Made by a program: the position numbers and the translations under genes | DNA from: Corynebacterium sp. | Lineage (GTDB): Bacteria; Actinomycetota; Actinomycetes; Mycobacteriales; Mycobacteriaceae | Reading direction: 5' to 3' | Length of the DNA stretch: 49,343 nt | Assembly: GCF_022712195.1 (NCBI RefSeq) | Contig: NZ_JALAGY010000062.1 | Span: 1 to 49,343 of the forward strand | Part shown: positions 25,828-35,705 of the stretch, piece by piece | Layout of the letters: each line of letters starts with the position of its first letter | How positions within the stretch are numbered: the first letter of the stretch is position 1 | Notes under the pieces: model-generated | Databases searched by the model: none | Seen by the model: only the letters and a program-made list of their open reading frames with translations | Told to the model about the DNA's origin: nothing

Positions 25828-27564
25828 CTACCCCAGCATCTGCTCACGCACCTCCACCCGGCGCACCTTCCCCAGCTGGTCGGCGGGCAGCTCGTCGAAC
25901 AGGTGGAAGACCCGCGGCACCTTGTACCGCGCCAGCCCCTCACGGCAGTGGTCCTTGAGGACCTCCTCGTCCAACCTCGCACCCTCGGCCAGGACGACGC
26001 CCGCGGCGACCGTCTCCGAACCGTCCTCCCGCGGCAGACCCACCACACTGGCCTGCGCCACGGAGGGGTGCTCGGTGAGCACCTCCTCCACCTCCGCCGG
26101 ATACACGTTGAAACCGCCCGTGACGATCATCTCCTTGATGCGCGAGACGATCCGGACGAAACCGTCGGACTCCTTCACCGCCATGTCCCCGGTGCGGAAC
26201 CAGCCGTCGACGAAGGCCTTCTCGTTGGCGTCCGGACGGTTGAGGTAGCCACCGAAGACCTGCGGCCCCTTCACCACCAGCTCCCCGGCCTCACCGTCGG
26301 GCAGCTCACGGGTGGGGTCGTCCTGGTCGACGACCCGCACGTCCGTGTCCGGGAAGGGGACGCCCACATACCCCGGACGACGGTCCGTGCTCATCGGGTT
26401 GCCGACGACGATCGGCGAGGTCTCGGTGAGCCCGTACCCCTCGACGAGCAGCCCGCCGGTCATGTTCTCCCACCGCCTGACCAGCTCCACCGGCAGCCCG
26501 GAGGCGCCGGAGAAGCTGGCCTTCACCCCGGAGATGTCGATCCCCTGCTTCTCCGCGATGTCCATGATCGTCTGGTACAGGGCAGGGACGCCGGGCACCC
26601 AGGTGGGCTTCTGCTTCTTCATCGCCGAGGCCAGCAGCGGCTTCTCCGGCGCCGGGAGCAGAAGCACCGTCCCGCCGATCAACGGCCCGAGGGTGATGTT
26701 CATCGTCAGGCCGTAGGCGTGGAAGATCGGCAGGGCGGCGAGCATCCGCTCCGGCTCCTCCCCCGTCCCCCGCCCCGGCACCCAGGCGAGCCCCTGGATG
26801 ATGTTCGCGCAGAGATTGGCGTGGGACAGCGCCGCACCCTTCGGCGTCCCGGTGGTCCCCGAGGTGTACAGCACGATCGCCGGATCCGACGGCGCCACCT
26901 CCGCCGTCTCGATCAACGCCCGCCCCTCGGACTCGGAGGCGTCCCTGACCAGGTCCGCCCACTCGGTGAGCCCCTCAGTGCTCCCCTGCAGCTTGTCGCG
27001 CATCGCACGGACAGGCTTCACAGGAAGCTTCAGGGCCGCGCGCAGGTAGACCGGCATCGCCCGGGTCACCGTGACAGGGATGATCTGCTCGAGCGGGGCG
27101 ACGGTCCGCAACTCCCGGGCGACGTCCACCGCCTTGTCCCAGAAGATGCCGACCTTGGCGCCGTGGTCCTTGAAGGCCACGGCGAGCTCGCGGGCGGTGT
27201 AGAGCGGGTTGTGCAGCGTGGCCGTCGCCCCCAGCGACAACACCGCGTAGAAGCTGACCAACGCCTGCGGACAGTTCGGCAACGCGATCGCCACCCGGTC
27301 ACCCTTGCGGACACCCCGGTTGTGCAGCATCGAGGCGGCCTTGCGGACCTGGCGCCCGTACTCCGCGTAGGTCACGGTGGCGCCGAAGAACGTCATCGCC
27401 GGACGGTCCGGCCACGTCCTCACCGCATGGTCGAAGATGGCCGCGAGGGTGCGCTCGTCCGCCCCGTCGTACTCCAGCTCGGGACTGGTCCACTCCGGGT
27501 AGAACTGCAACCAGGTCCTGTCGCTTCTCCCGGTACCTGCGCCGTCGCTCATGCTTGTGCTCAT
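25828..27564 (-). CDS. Long-chain fatty-acid-CoA ligase (FadD family)
   Basis: This 578-residue ANL enzyme has the ATP-binding motif YTSGTTGTPKG from Tyr233. PIFHAYGLT follows, then the adenylate motif GYGLTETSPIV, WFRTGDMAVKE and RIKEMIVTGGFNVYP. The catalytic C-terminal Lys is in DQLGKVRR. All acyl-CoA synthetase signatures are intact, so it should activate free fatty acids with ATP and CoA. ATG 27564 is used; an in-frame ATG at 27552 is an alternative. Neither has a ribosome binding site, and TAACGT ends about 8 nt upstream of 27564 inside a palindrome, so the gene may be leaderless and operator-controlled. It is divergent from the VOC-SDR-MDR operon. Confidence 0.92.
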   Translation of the reverse strand: MSTSMSDGAGTGRSDRTWLQFYPEWTSPELEYDGADERTLAAIFDHAVRTWPDRPAMTFFGATVTYAEYGRQVRKAASMLHNRGVRKGDRVAIALPNCPQALVSFYAVLSLGATATLHNPLYTARELAVAFKDHGAKVGIFWDKAVDVARELRTVAPLEQIIPVTVTRAMPVYLRAALKLPVKPVRAMRDKLQGSTEGLTEWADLVRDASESEGRALIETAEVAPSDPAIVLYTSGTTGTPKGAALSHANLCANIIQGLAWVPGRGTGEEPERMLAALPIFHAYGLTMNITLGPLIGGTVLLLPAPEKPLLASAMKKQKPTWVPGVPALYQTIMDIAEKQGIDISGVKASFSGASGLPVELVRRWENMTGGLLVEGYGLTETSPIVVGNPMSTDRRPGYVGVPFPDTDVRVVDQDDPTRELPDGEAGELVVKGPQVFGGYLNRPDANEKAFVDGWFRTGDMAVKESDGFVRIVSRIKEMIVTGGFNVYPAEVEEVLTEHPSVAQASVVGLPREDGSETVAAGVVLAEGARLDEEVLKDHCREGLARYKVPRVFHLFDELPADQLGKVRRVEVREQMLG

Positions 27565-27572
27565 GGTGGTTC

Positions 27573-27590
27573 ACGTTACTCCTGTAACGT
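27573..27590. promoter_or_regulatory. 18-bp palindromic operator ACGTTAC-TCCT-GTAACGT
   Basis: Perfect 7-bp arms (27573-27579 and 27584-27590) around TCCT sit in the 88-bp gap between the divergent fadD and VOC-SDR-MDR operon, overlapping the likely -10 of fadD. The size and symmetry are those of TetR-family operators. No regulator gene is adjacent, so the protein that binds it is unknown. Confidence 0.6.
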
Positions 27591-27652
27591 AGGTCACTAC
27601 CCTGTGCTCACGGCTCCCGAGGCACAGACACCACCACCGAAAGGCCACCACC

Positions 27653-28096
27653 ATGTCCACCTGGCTGAACCCCTACCTGAAGTTCCGTGACACCGCCGCC
27701 GACGCACTCTCCTTCTACGCCGACGTCTTCGGCGGGAAACCCGACATCCTCACCTTCGGGCAGGCCGGAGCGGCCGACACCCCGGAACGCGAGCCCCTCG
27801 TGATGCACGGCCACCTGGAGACCCCCGACGGGTGGACCTTCATGGCCTGCGACACCGCCGACACCGACCCCCGCGAGTTCGACGCACCACCGGTCGACCT
27901 CTGCATCGGCGGCGACACCGACGAGTACGACAAGATGGCCGGCTGGTTCGCCGGCCTCTCCGAGGGCGGGACGGTGTTCCTCCCCCTGGAGAAGCAGATG
28001 TGGGGCGACTGGTTCGGCCAGGTACGTGACAGGTTCGGGGTGTCCTGGATGGTCAACGTCTCGGCCGGCGGGCAGCAGGGGCAGCAGCCGGAGTGA
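27653..28096 (+). CDS. VOC-superfamily (PhnB/glyoxalase-like) protein
   Basis: This 147-residue protein begins NPYLKFRDTAADALSFYADVFGG, the first beta-alpha module typical of PhnB-type VOC proteins, and has a second module around PPVDLCIGGDTDEYDKMAGWFAGL ending in WGDWFGQVRDRFGVSWMVNV. Such proteins are small dimers, some binding metal and others acting as binding or isomerase proteins; no specific reaction can be read. It has GAAAGG 8 nt before the ATG and overlaps the following SDR by 4 bp (GTGA), so it is the first gene of a three-gene coupled operon. Confidence 0.85.
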   Translation: MSTWLNPYLKFRDTAADALSFYADVFGGKPDILTFGQAGAADTPEREPLVMHGHLETPDGWTFMACDTADTDPREFDAPPVDLCIGGDTDEYDKMAGWFAGLSEGGTVFLPLEKQMWGDWFGQVRDRFGVSWMVNVSAGGQQGQQPE

Positions 28097-28947
28097 CGGC
28101 GACAGGAACCACGGGACAACCCGCACAGTTCACGCCCGGGGGCTCGACCGTCGTCGTCACCGGGGCCGGCAACGGCATCGGTGCCGCCCTCGCCCGACGG
28201 CTCGCCGCCGAAGGTGCCCGCGTGGTCGTCTCCGACCTGGACGGTCCAGGTGCGGAGCGCACCGCCGCCGCCGTGACCGACGCCGGCGGCGAGGCGCTCG
28301 TCGTCACCGGTGACGCCGCCTCCGAGGACGGCGTGACCGCCCTGGTGGAGCGCACCCGCGAGGTCTACGGCGCCATCGACGCCTGGTTCGCCAACGCCGG
28401 GGTCGACCGGGGCCGGGGGCTCGGGGCCACCGACGACGACTGGGAGGCGTCCTTCCGGGTCAACACCATGGCCCACGTGCGCGCGGCGCGGCTCCTGGTC
28501 CCGGAGTGGGTGGGACGCGGCCGGGGCCGCTTCGTGGTGACCGCCTCCGCCGCCGGTCTGCTGACGATGCTCGGGGCACCGGCCTACTCGGCGACCAAAC
28601 ACAGTGCCGTGGCGTTCGCCGAGTGGCTCTCGGCGACCTACCGGCACCGGGGTGTCGTGGTCCAGGCCGTGTGCCCGCAGGGCGTGCAGACGAGGATGCT
28701 CGCCGGGGCCGGCCCGTACCAGGAACTTCTCGGCCGGGATTCAGCGCTCACCCCGGAGCAGGTCGCCGAAGACGTGGTCCGGGCGCTCCGTGGCGACGAC
28801 TTCCTCATCCTCCCCCACCCGGAGGTCGCCGACTACTACGCGCTGCGCGCCACCGAGCCCGACCGCTGGCTCAGAGGCATGAACAGGATCGCACGGTCGG
28901 TCGACGCAGGGGGCACAGAAGACCCGCACAAGGAGGAGAACACATGA
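28093..28947 (+). CDS. Short-chain dehydrogenase/reductase
   Basis: This 284-residue classical SDR has the cofactor motif TGAGNGIG at 23-30, NAG at 101-103, and the catalytic Ser152 (TASAAG) with Tyr165/Lys169 (YSATK). Asp48 after the second strand (VVVSDLD) favours NAD over NADP. Residues from about 225 diverge and carry LPHPEVADYYALRA, as in actinobacterial SDRs linked to fatty alcohol or ketone metabolism. The GTG start at 28093 overlaps the VOC stop, and the stop overlaps the next ATG, so synthesis is coupled on both sides. The substrate is not determined. Confidence 0.9.
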   Translation: MTATGTTGQPAQFTPGGSTVVVTGAGNGIGAALARRLAAEGARVVVSDLDGPGAERTAAAVTDAGGEALVVTGDAASEDGVTALVERTREVYGAIDAWFANAGVDRGRGLGATDDDWEASFRVNTMAHVRAARLLVPEWVGRGRGRFVVTASAAGLLTMLGAPAYSATKHSAVAFAEWLSATYRHRGVVVQAVCPQGVQTRMLAGAGPYQELLGRDSALTPEQVAEDVVRALRGDDFLILPHPEVADYYALRATEPDRWLRGMNRIARSVDAGGTEDPHKEENT

Positions 28948-29936
28948 AGGCATGGCAGGTGTCCGAGCTCGGGGAACCCTCACAGGTCCTCACCGCCGTC
29001 GAGAAGGAGGTCCCGGAACCGGGCCCCGGTCAGGTGGTGGTCAGGACCCGGGCGACGGCGTCGAACTTCCCCGACGTCCTGATGTGCCGGGGCAGGTACC
29101 AGGTGCGCCCCGACCTGCCGTTCACGCCGGGGGTGGAGCTCTGCGGGGACGTCACCGCCGTCGGCGAGGGCGTCGGAGGCCCCGACGGTGTCGCCGTGGG
29201 CGACCGGGTCTACGGCACCTCCGACCTGCCCCACGGCGGGTTCGCCGACTACGCCGTGCTCAGTGCGGCGACCTGCTTCCCTGCCCCGGCGTCGCTGGAC
29301 GACGGCCAGGCCGCCTCCCTGTTCATCGGCTACCAGACGGCCTGGTTCGCACTGCACCGCCGCGCTGCCCTCCAGCCCGGTGAGACGCTGCTGGTCCACG
29401 CCGCGGCCGGCGGAGTGGGCAGCGCCGCGATCCAGGTCGGCAAGGCCGCGGGCGCACGCGTCATCGGCGTGGTCGGAGGTCCCGCCAAGGCGGAGATCGC
29501 CCGCCAGCTGGGTGCGGACGTGGTGGTCGACCGGCACGCGGAGGACTTCGTGGCCGTGGTGAAGGAGGAGACCGGCGGGCGTGGCGCCGACGTCGTCTTC
29601 GACCCTGTGGGAGGCGACACCTACCGCCGGTCCACCAAGTGCATCGCCTTCGAGGGCAGGATCGTGCTGATCGGCTTCGCCGGCGGGGAGATCCAGGAGG
29701 TGGCGCTGAACCACGCCCTGATCAAGAACTACTCGGTCCTGGGCCTGCACTGGGGCCTGTACAACAGGTTCGACCCTGACGCGGTCCGTCGCTGCCATGA
29801 GGAGCTGACCGCCCTGGCGGACGAGGGCAGGGTCGCTCCGCTGGTCAGTGAACGGCTCGGCTTCGACGAGGTCCCGGACGGCCTGCAGCGCCTGGCGGAC
29901 GGGTCGACCGTGGGCAGGGTGGTCTTCCAGGCGTGA
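28944..29936 (+). CDS. NADPH:quinone oxidoreductase-like MDR-family reductase
   Basis: This 330-residue medium-chain reductase lacks zinc ligands. The GroES-like N-terminal domain includes ATASNFPDVLMCRGRYQ and FTPGVELCGDVTAVGEGV. The Rossmann domain carries HAAAGGVGSAAIQVGKAAGARVIG, with RQLGADVVVD and DVVFDPVGGDTYR after it. This is the pattern of zeta-crystallin/quinone reductase proteins that reduce quinones or enoyl compounds with NADPH. It has a strong AAGGAGGA ribosome binding site and overlaps the SDR stop by 4 bp. The palindromic repeat at 29953 begins 16 bp after the stop and may end the operon. Confidence 0.9.
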   Translation: MKAWQVSELGEPSQVLTAVEKEVPEPGPGQVVVRTRATASNFPDVLMCRGRYQVRPDLPFTPGVELCGDVTAVGEGVGGPDGVAVGDRVYGTSDLPHGGFADYAVLSAATCFPAPASLDDGQAASLFIGYQTAWFALHRRAALQPGETLLVHAAAGGVGSAAIQVGKAAGARVIGVVGGPAKAEIARQLGADVVVDRHAEDFVAVVKEETGGRGADVVFDPVGGDTYRRSTKCIAFEGRIVLIGFAGGEIQEVALNHALIKNYSVLGLHWGLYNRFDPDAVRRCHEELTALADEGRVAPLVSERLGFDEVPDGLQRLADGSTVGRVVFQA

Positions 29937-29952
29937 CCGTGCTCCCCGTCGG

Positions 29953-30018
29953 GGAAATAAGCACCGTCCCGGGTACGCGAATCAGCCTTACCGCGTTCCC
30001 TGGACGGTGCCTATTTCC
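29953..30018. repeat. Palindromic intergenic repeat, copy 1
   Basis: Arms 29953-29979 and 29992-30018 are inverted copies with three mismatches in 27 positions around a 12-nt loop. The core GCACCGTCCCGGGTACGCG (29961-29979) is identical to the left arm core of copy 2 at 32829-32847. The outer flanks (GGAAATA/TATTTCC) pair here as well. It sits between the MDR gene and the response regulator. A dispersed REP-like element that can also act as a terminator is the likeliest reading. Confidence 0.8.
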
Positions 30019-30055
30019 GGGGGCTGTACCGTCCGGGCCGTCCGGGCCCTCCGCC

Positions 30056-30071
30056 TTCAGCAACGGTTCAG
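30056..30071 (+). promoter_or_regulatory. TTCAG-N6-TTCAG direct repeat before the response regulator
   Basis: TTCAG occurs at 30056-30060 and 30067-30071, an 11-bp period, 25-40 nt upstream of the ATG at 30096. The same repeat precedes the PepSY gene, suggesting that the response regulator binds its own promoter. Confidence 0.5.
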
Positions 30072-30095
30072 CCCGCACGTGCAAGACTGGAGTCC

Positions 30096-30773
30096 ATGCG
30101 GATCCTGCTGGTGGACGACGAGAAACGACTCGCCGACGGTGTACGCCGCGGCCTGGAGGCCGAGGGCATGGTCGTCGACGTCGCCCACGACGGCGGGACC
30201 GGGCTGTCCATGGCCGCCGACAGCGACTACGACGTCATCGTCCTCGACGTGATGATGCCCGGCATGAACGGCTACCGGGTGTGCCACGCACTGCGTGCCG
30301 GCGGCGACCACACCCCCGTCCTGTTCCTCACCGCGAAGGACGGGGAATGGGACGAGGTCGAGGGCCTCGACACCGGCGGAGACGACTGGCTGACGAAACC
30401 CTTCTCCTTCCCCGTCCTCGTCGCCCGCGTCCGGGCACTCGCCCGACGCGGCGCGCGGGAGCGTCCCGCCGTCCTGGAGGCGGGTGACCTCACCCTCGAC
30501 CCTGCCGCCCGGCGTGCCTTCCGCGGCGGTGAGGAGATCGCGCTCACGGCACGGGAGATGGCGGTGCTGGACTTCCTGCTGCGGCGCCGCGGGGAGGTGG
30601 TGACCCGCCGGGAGATCCTCGCCAACGTGTGGGGCGACTCCTTCACCGGGGACGCCAACATCGTCGAGGTCTACGTGGGGCACCTGCGTGCCAAGGTCGA
30701 CCGGCCCTTCGGACGTCAGGCCATCGAGACGGTGCGCGGTGTGGGCTACCGGCTGTCCGGGACGGGCGGGTAG
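30096..30773 (+). CDS. OmpR/PhoB-family response regulator
   Basis: This 225-residue protein has a receiver domain (1-120) with the acidic pocket Asp7/Asp8, phosphorylation site Asp51 (VIVLDVMMPG), Thr79 and Lys101 (WLTKPF). The C-terminal winged helix (about 130-222) contains LTAREMAVLDFLLRRRGEVVT and the recognition helix region NIVEVYVGHLRAKV, closing with ETVRGVGYRL. All phosphotransfer residues are present. The partner kinase starts 3 bp after the stop. TTCAG direct repeats upstream and before the PepSY gene point to autoregulation and a small regulon. The stimulus is unknown; the wiring with PepSY and the cutinase suggests envelope stress. Confidence 0.95.
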   Translation: MRILLVDDEKRLADGVRRGLEAEGMVVDVAHDGGTGLSMAADSDYDVIVLDVMMPGMNGYRVCHALRAGGDHTPVLFLTAKDGEWDEVEGLDTGGDDWLTKPFSFPVLVARVRALARRGARERPAVLEAGDLTLDPAARRAFRGGEEIALTAREMAVLDFLLRRRGEVVTRREILANVWGDSFTGDANIVEVYVGHLRAKVDRPFGRQAIETVRGVGYRLSGTGG

Positions 30774-30776
30774 GCG

Positions 30777-32117
30777 GTGCGCCCCGCACGCCGTTCCATC
30801 CGCACCCGCGTCACGGCGGGGGCGACCGCCTTCGTCACGCTGATCCTCGTGGTCAGTGCGGTGGTGGCCGTCCTCGTCCTCGGACGCGTGCTCACCGCCT
30901 CCGTCGGCGAGTCGGCGGAGCAGGACCTCGAGTCACTGACGTCGCAGATCGGGGACGACCCTGCACGGGCCGCGGACGTCATCGCCGGCATCGACGACGA
31001 CCAGCTGGTGCGCTGGCAACCCGCAACCAGCGCACCCAGCGACTCCGGCACGGTGGTCAACGACGACGACGCACACCTGCTCCCCACGCCCGGCGACTCC
31101 GCCCGGAGCGTCACCGTCGACGACGACCCCTACCTGGTGGTCTCAGGGGACACCGACGGCGGGACACTCACCGTCGCCCGCACGACAGAGCACGTCGAGG
31201 AGACCGTCGGGGCGGCCACCGTCCTGCTGGGAGTCGCGGTTCCGCTGGTGGTCGCCCTGGTGGGGTCTGTGGTGTGGATCGTCACCGGACGGGCGTTGCG
31301 CCCGGTGGAGCGGCTCCGCCGGCAGGTCGACAACATCACCGCCGACGACCTGTCCCGACGGGTGGACGCCGGCGACGACGAACTCGGCGCGCTGGCCGCG
31401 ACGATGAACCGCATGCTCGGACGCCTCGAACACTCCCAGACTGTGCAGCGCCGTTTCGTCAGCGACGCCTCCCATGAACTCCGCTCGCCGCTGGCGACCA
31501 TGCGCCAGCACGCGGAACTGGGGGCGTCCTACCCGGACGCCACCTCCCTGGGGGAACTCAGCGACGTGGTCCTCGACGAAGGGGAACGCATGCAGAACCT
31601 GGTCGACGGCCTGCTGCTGCTCGCCCGGCTCGACGAGAACCAGCGTCCCCCCTCCGAACCGGTGGACCTCGACGACCTGCTGCTCGCGGAGGCGGACCGG
31701 GTACGACGGGTCAGCGGGCTGTCCGTGGACGTCACCGGTGTCGAGGCCGCGCAGGTGACCGGCAGCGCCCGGCTGCTCGCCCGGGCCGTCCGCAACCTCG
31801 TCGACAACGCCGCACGCCACGCCGAATCGCGCATCGTGCTGGCCGTCGAGCACGACCACGGTGGCCAGTCCGTCATACTGATCGTCGCCGACGACGGTGC
31901 CGGCGTCCCGGCCGTGGACCGGGAACGGATCTTCGACCGTTTCACCCGGCTGGACGAGGGGCGCGCCCGCGACGCCGGCGGGAGCGGACTCGGACTCGCC
32001 ATCGTCCGGGAGATCGTCGAGGCGCACCACGGGCAGGTCAGGGTCGACGCCTGCACGGCGTCACCGACACGTGGCGGCGCGGTGTTCACCGTCACCCTCC
32101 CCGCCGGCGGATCCTGA
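30777..32117 (+). CDS. Membrane sensor histidine kinase
   Basis: This 446-residue kinase has TM1 (about 17-37) and an acidic extracytoplasmic domain of roughly 105 residues (38-143), rich in Asp and without recognised folds. TM2 (about 147-170) leads into a HAMP linker (RALRPVERLRRQV). The HisKA domain has phospho-acceptor His233 in FVSDASHELRSPLA. The HATPase domain shows the N box (VRNLVDNAARHA), G1 (DDGAGVP), F box (IFDRFTRLD) and G2 (GGSGLGLAI). It starts at GTG 30777, 3 bp after the response regulator stop. The domain order matches VanS/MprB-type envelope-sensing kinases. Confidence 0.95.
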   Translation: MRPARRSIRTRVTAGATAFVTLILVVSAVVAVLVLGRVLTASVGESAEQDLESLTSQIGDDPARAADVIAGIDDDQLVRWQPATSAPSDSGTVVNDDDAHLLPTPGDSARSVTVDDDPYLVVSGDTDGGTLTVARTTEHVEETVGAATVLLGVAVPLVVALVGSVVWIVTGRALRPVERLRRQVDNITADDLSRRVDAGDDELGALAATMNRMLGRLEHSQTVQRRFVSDASHELRSPLATMRQHAELGASYPDATSLGELSDVVLDEGERMQNLVDGLLLLARLDENQRPPSEPVDLDDLLLAEADRVRRVSGLSVDVTGVEAAQVTGSARLLARAVRNLVDNAARHAESRIVLAVEHDHGGQSVILIVADDGAGVPAVDRERIFDRFTRLDEGRARDAGGSGLGLAIVREIVEAHHGQVRVDACTASPTRGGAVFTVTLPAGGS

Positions 32118-32124
32118 AGAAGCG

Positions 32125-32150
32125 TTCAGCGCACTTCAGAAAGGGTTCAG
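32125..32150 (+). promoter_or_regulatory. Three phased TTCAG half-sites before the PepSY gene
   Basis: TTCAG lies at 32125-32129, 32135-32139 and 32146-32150 (periods 10 and 11 bp); the outer two are within identical GTTCAGCGC words 21 bp apart. CATAGT (32162-32167) follows as a likely -10, six bases before the ATG, so a bound regulator would cover the -35 region, the usual activator position of OmpR-family proteins. Confidence 0.6.
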
Positions 32151-32173
32151 CGCCCGTCGGACATAGTGAGGGC

Positions 32174-32800
32174 ATGACTGAACACAGCACACCCCAGAAA
32201 AAGCGTAGGCCCCTCGTCCTCGGCGCCGGCGCGGTCGCCGCACTCCTCCTCGCCGGTGGCGTCGCCTACGGCATCTCGGAGGCCACCGACGACGACAACG
32301 ACGAGGTCCGGACCGTCACCGCGTCCGAGACCGGGGACGGCAACGACCGGGACGACCGGGCAGCCGGCGACACCGCAGGCTCGGACCCTGCCTCCTTCCG
32401 GGACGCCGCCGAGCAGGCCGTCGCCGAGGCCGGAGGACGCGGCGCCAGCTCGATCGACCTCCAGGGCCGCGGCCACGAGGTCGACGTCGAACTCGACGAC
32501 GGCGGCTCCACCGAGGTCCACGTCTCCTCCGACGGCGCCATGCGTCTCGAGACCGAGGGCCCCGACAGGTTCGACCGGGAGGACCCGGTCCTCGACCTGG
32601 CCGACCTGGACAGCATCTTCGACGCCGCCCTGGCCGCGTCCGGTGACGCCGGTGTCCGCGACGGTGCCGTGGACTCCGTGTCCGCCTCCGACGACCGGGG
32701 CGTGGCCTACGAGGTCAGCGTCCGGGGGGCTGACGGACGCGAGGTCGACGTGGACCTCGCGGACGACCTCTCCGTCGTCGCCACGGAGGTCGACGACTGA
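32174..32800 (+). CDS. Membrane-anchored acidic PepSY-like protein
   Basis: This 208-residue protein has a basic N-terminus (QKKRRP) and one transmembrane helix (about 13-33); the rest is exported and very acidic. Two related segments, AAEQAVAEAGGRGASSIDLQ followed by EVDVELDDGGSTEVHVS and a second around EVSVRGADGREVDVDL, have the helix-plus-strands shape of PepSY domains. It follows the two-component genes and probably has its own leaderless promoter with TTCAG repeats, so it is likely a target of that system. PepSY proteins often inhibit proteases or modulate kinases; a feedback role is inference. Asp and Gly are unusually frequent. Confidence 0.75.
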   Translation: MTEHSTPQKKRRPLVLGAGAVAALLLAGGVAYGISEATDDDNDEVRTVTASETGDGNDRDDRAAGDTAGSDPASFRDAAEQAVAEAGGRGASSIDLQGRGHEVDVELDDGGSTEVHVSSDGAMRLETEGPDRFDREDPVLDLADLDSIFDAALAASGDAGVRDGAVDSVSASDDRGVAYEVSVRGADGREVDVDLADDLSVVATEVDD

Positions 32801-32827
32801 CCGGCGGCCGTCCCCACAGCACAAGAA

Positions 32828-32885
32828 GGCACCGTCCCGGGTACGCGGATCACCCTGACCGCGTTCCCGGGACGGTGCCTATTTC
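32828..32885. repeat. Palindromic intergenic repeat, copy 2
   Basis: GGCACCGTCCCGGGTACGCG (32828-32847) pairs with 32860-32879 with one T-T mismatch in 20, around a 12-nt loop. The sequence including the loop matches copy 1 (29953-30018) closely, and CTATTTCC follows both right arms. It lies between the convergent PepSY and glf genes, where it may double as a bidirectional terminator. Confidence 0.8.
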
Positions 32886-32926
32886 CCCCAGGGGAGGCCG
32901 GGGGCAGGCGAGGCGGAGACGGGCCC

Positions 32927-35210
<2,284 letters not shown>

Positions 35211-35249
35211 GCTCCGCCGGCGGTGGTCCCTCCCGGCGGGGCCGGCGTG

Positions 35250-35702
35250 TCAGAACCGCAGGACGGAGACGACGTCGGCGACGCAGACCGGCCGGTCGCC
35301 GCCCTCGCGTTCGACGGTCACCCGGGTCACGACCCGTTCACCGCCGCCGCCGGGTTCGACGGAGAGGACCTCCACCCCTGCCCGGACCCGCGACCCCACC
35401 GGCACCGGCGCGGGGAAGCGCACCTTCTCGGCACCGTAGTTGACGCCCATCGTCGTGCCTTCGACGGTGTAGATCTGCCACACCAGCATGGGGATCAGCG
35501 AGAGTGTGAGGTACCCGTGTGCGATGGTCGAGCCGAACGGGCCGTTTTTCGCTCGCTCCGGGTCCACGTGGATCCACTGGTGGTCGCCGGTGGCCTCTGC
35601 GAACTTGTCGATTCGCCCCTGGTCGACCTCGACCCAGTCGCTGTGGCCGAGATGCTCCCCGACGGCGGCGCGCAGTTCCTCGATTCCGTTGAGTACCCTC
35701 AT
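35250..35702 (-). CDS. MaoC-family (R)-enoyl-CoA hydratase
   Basis: This 150-residue hot-dog protein has the hydratase-2 motif ATGDHQWIHVDPERA followed by FGSTIAHGYLTLSLIP, which supplies the Asp/His active-site pair, and YGAEKVRFPAPVPVGSRVRA in the second strand block. It should hydrate trans-2-enoyl thioesters to (R)-3-hydroxyacyl products. It starts 3 bp after the stop of the FabG-like gene and is read from the same transcript, so the two can interconvert 3-ketoacyl and enoyl thioesters. The neighbouring pair resembles the mycobacterial FabG4-HtdX arrangement, but both proteins here are the short, single-domain forms. Confidence 0.9.
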   Translation of the reverse strand: MRVLNGIEELRAAVGEHLGHSDWVEVDQGRIDKFAEATGDHQWIHVDPERAKNGPFGSTIAHGYLTLSLIPMLVWQIYTVEGTTMGVNYGAEKVRFPAPVPVGSRVRAGVEVLSVEPGGGGERVVTRVTVEREGGDRPVCVADVVSVLRF

Positions 35703-35705
35703 CGT

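Noticed and set aside
35211..35249. Terminator between the ADH-like and MaoC genes
   Set aside because: The gap is very GC-rich and has several short self-complementary stretches, but none forms a clear, unique hairpin.
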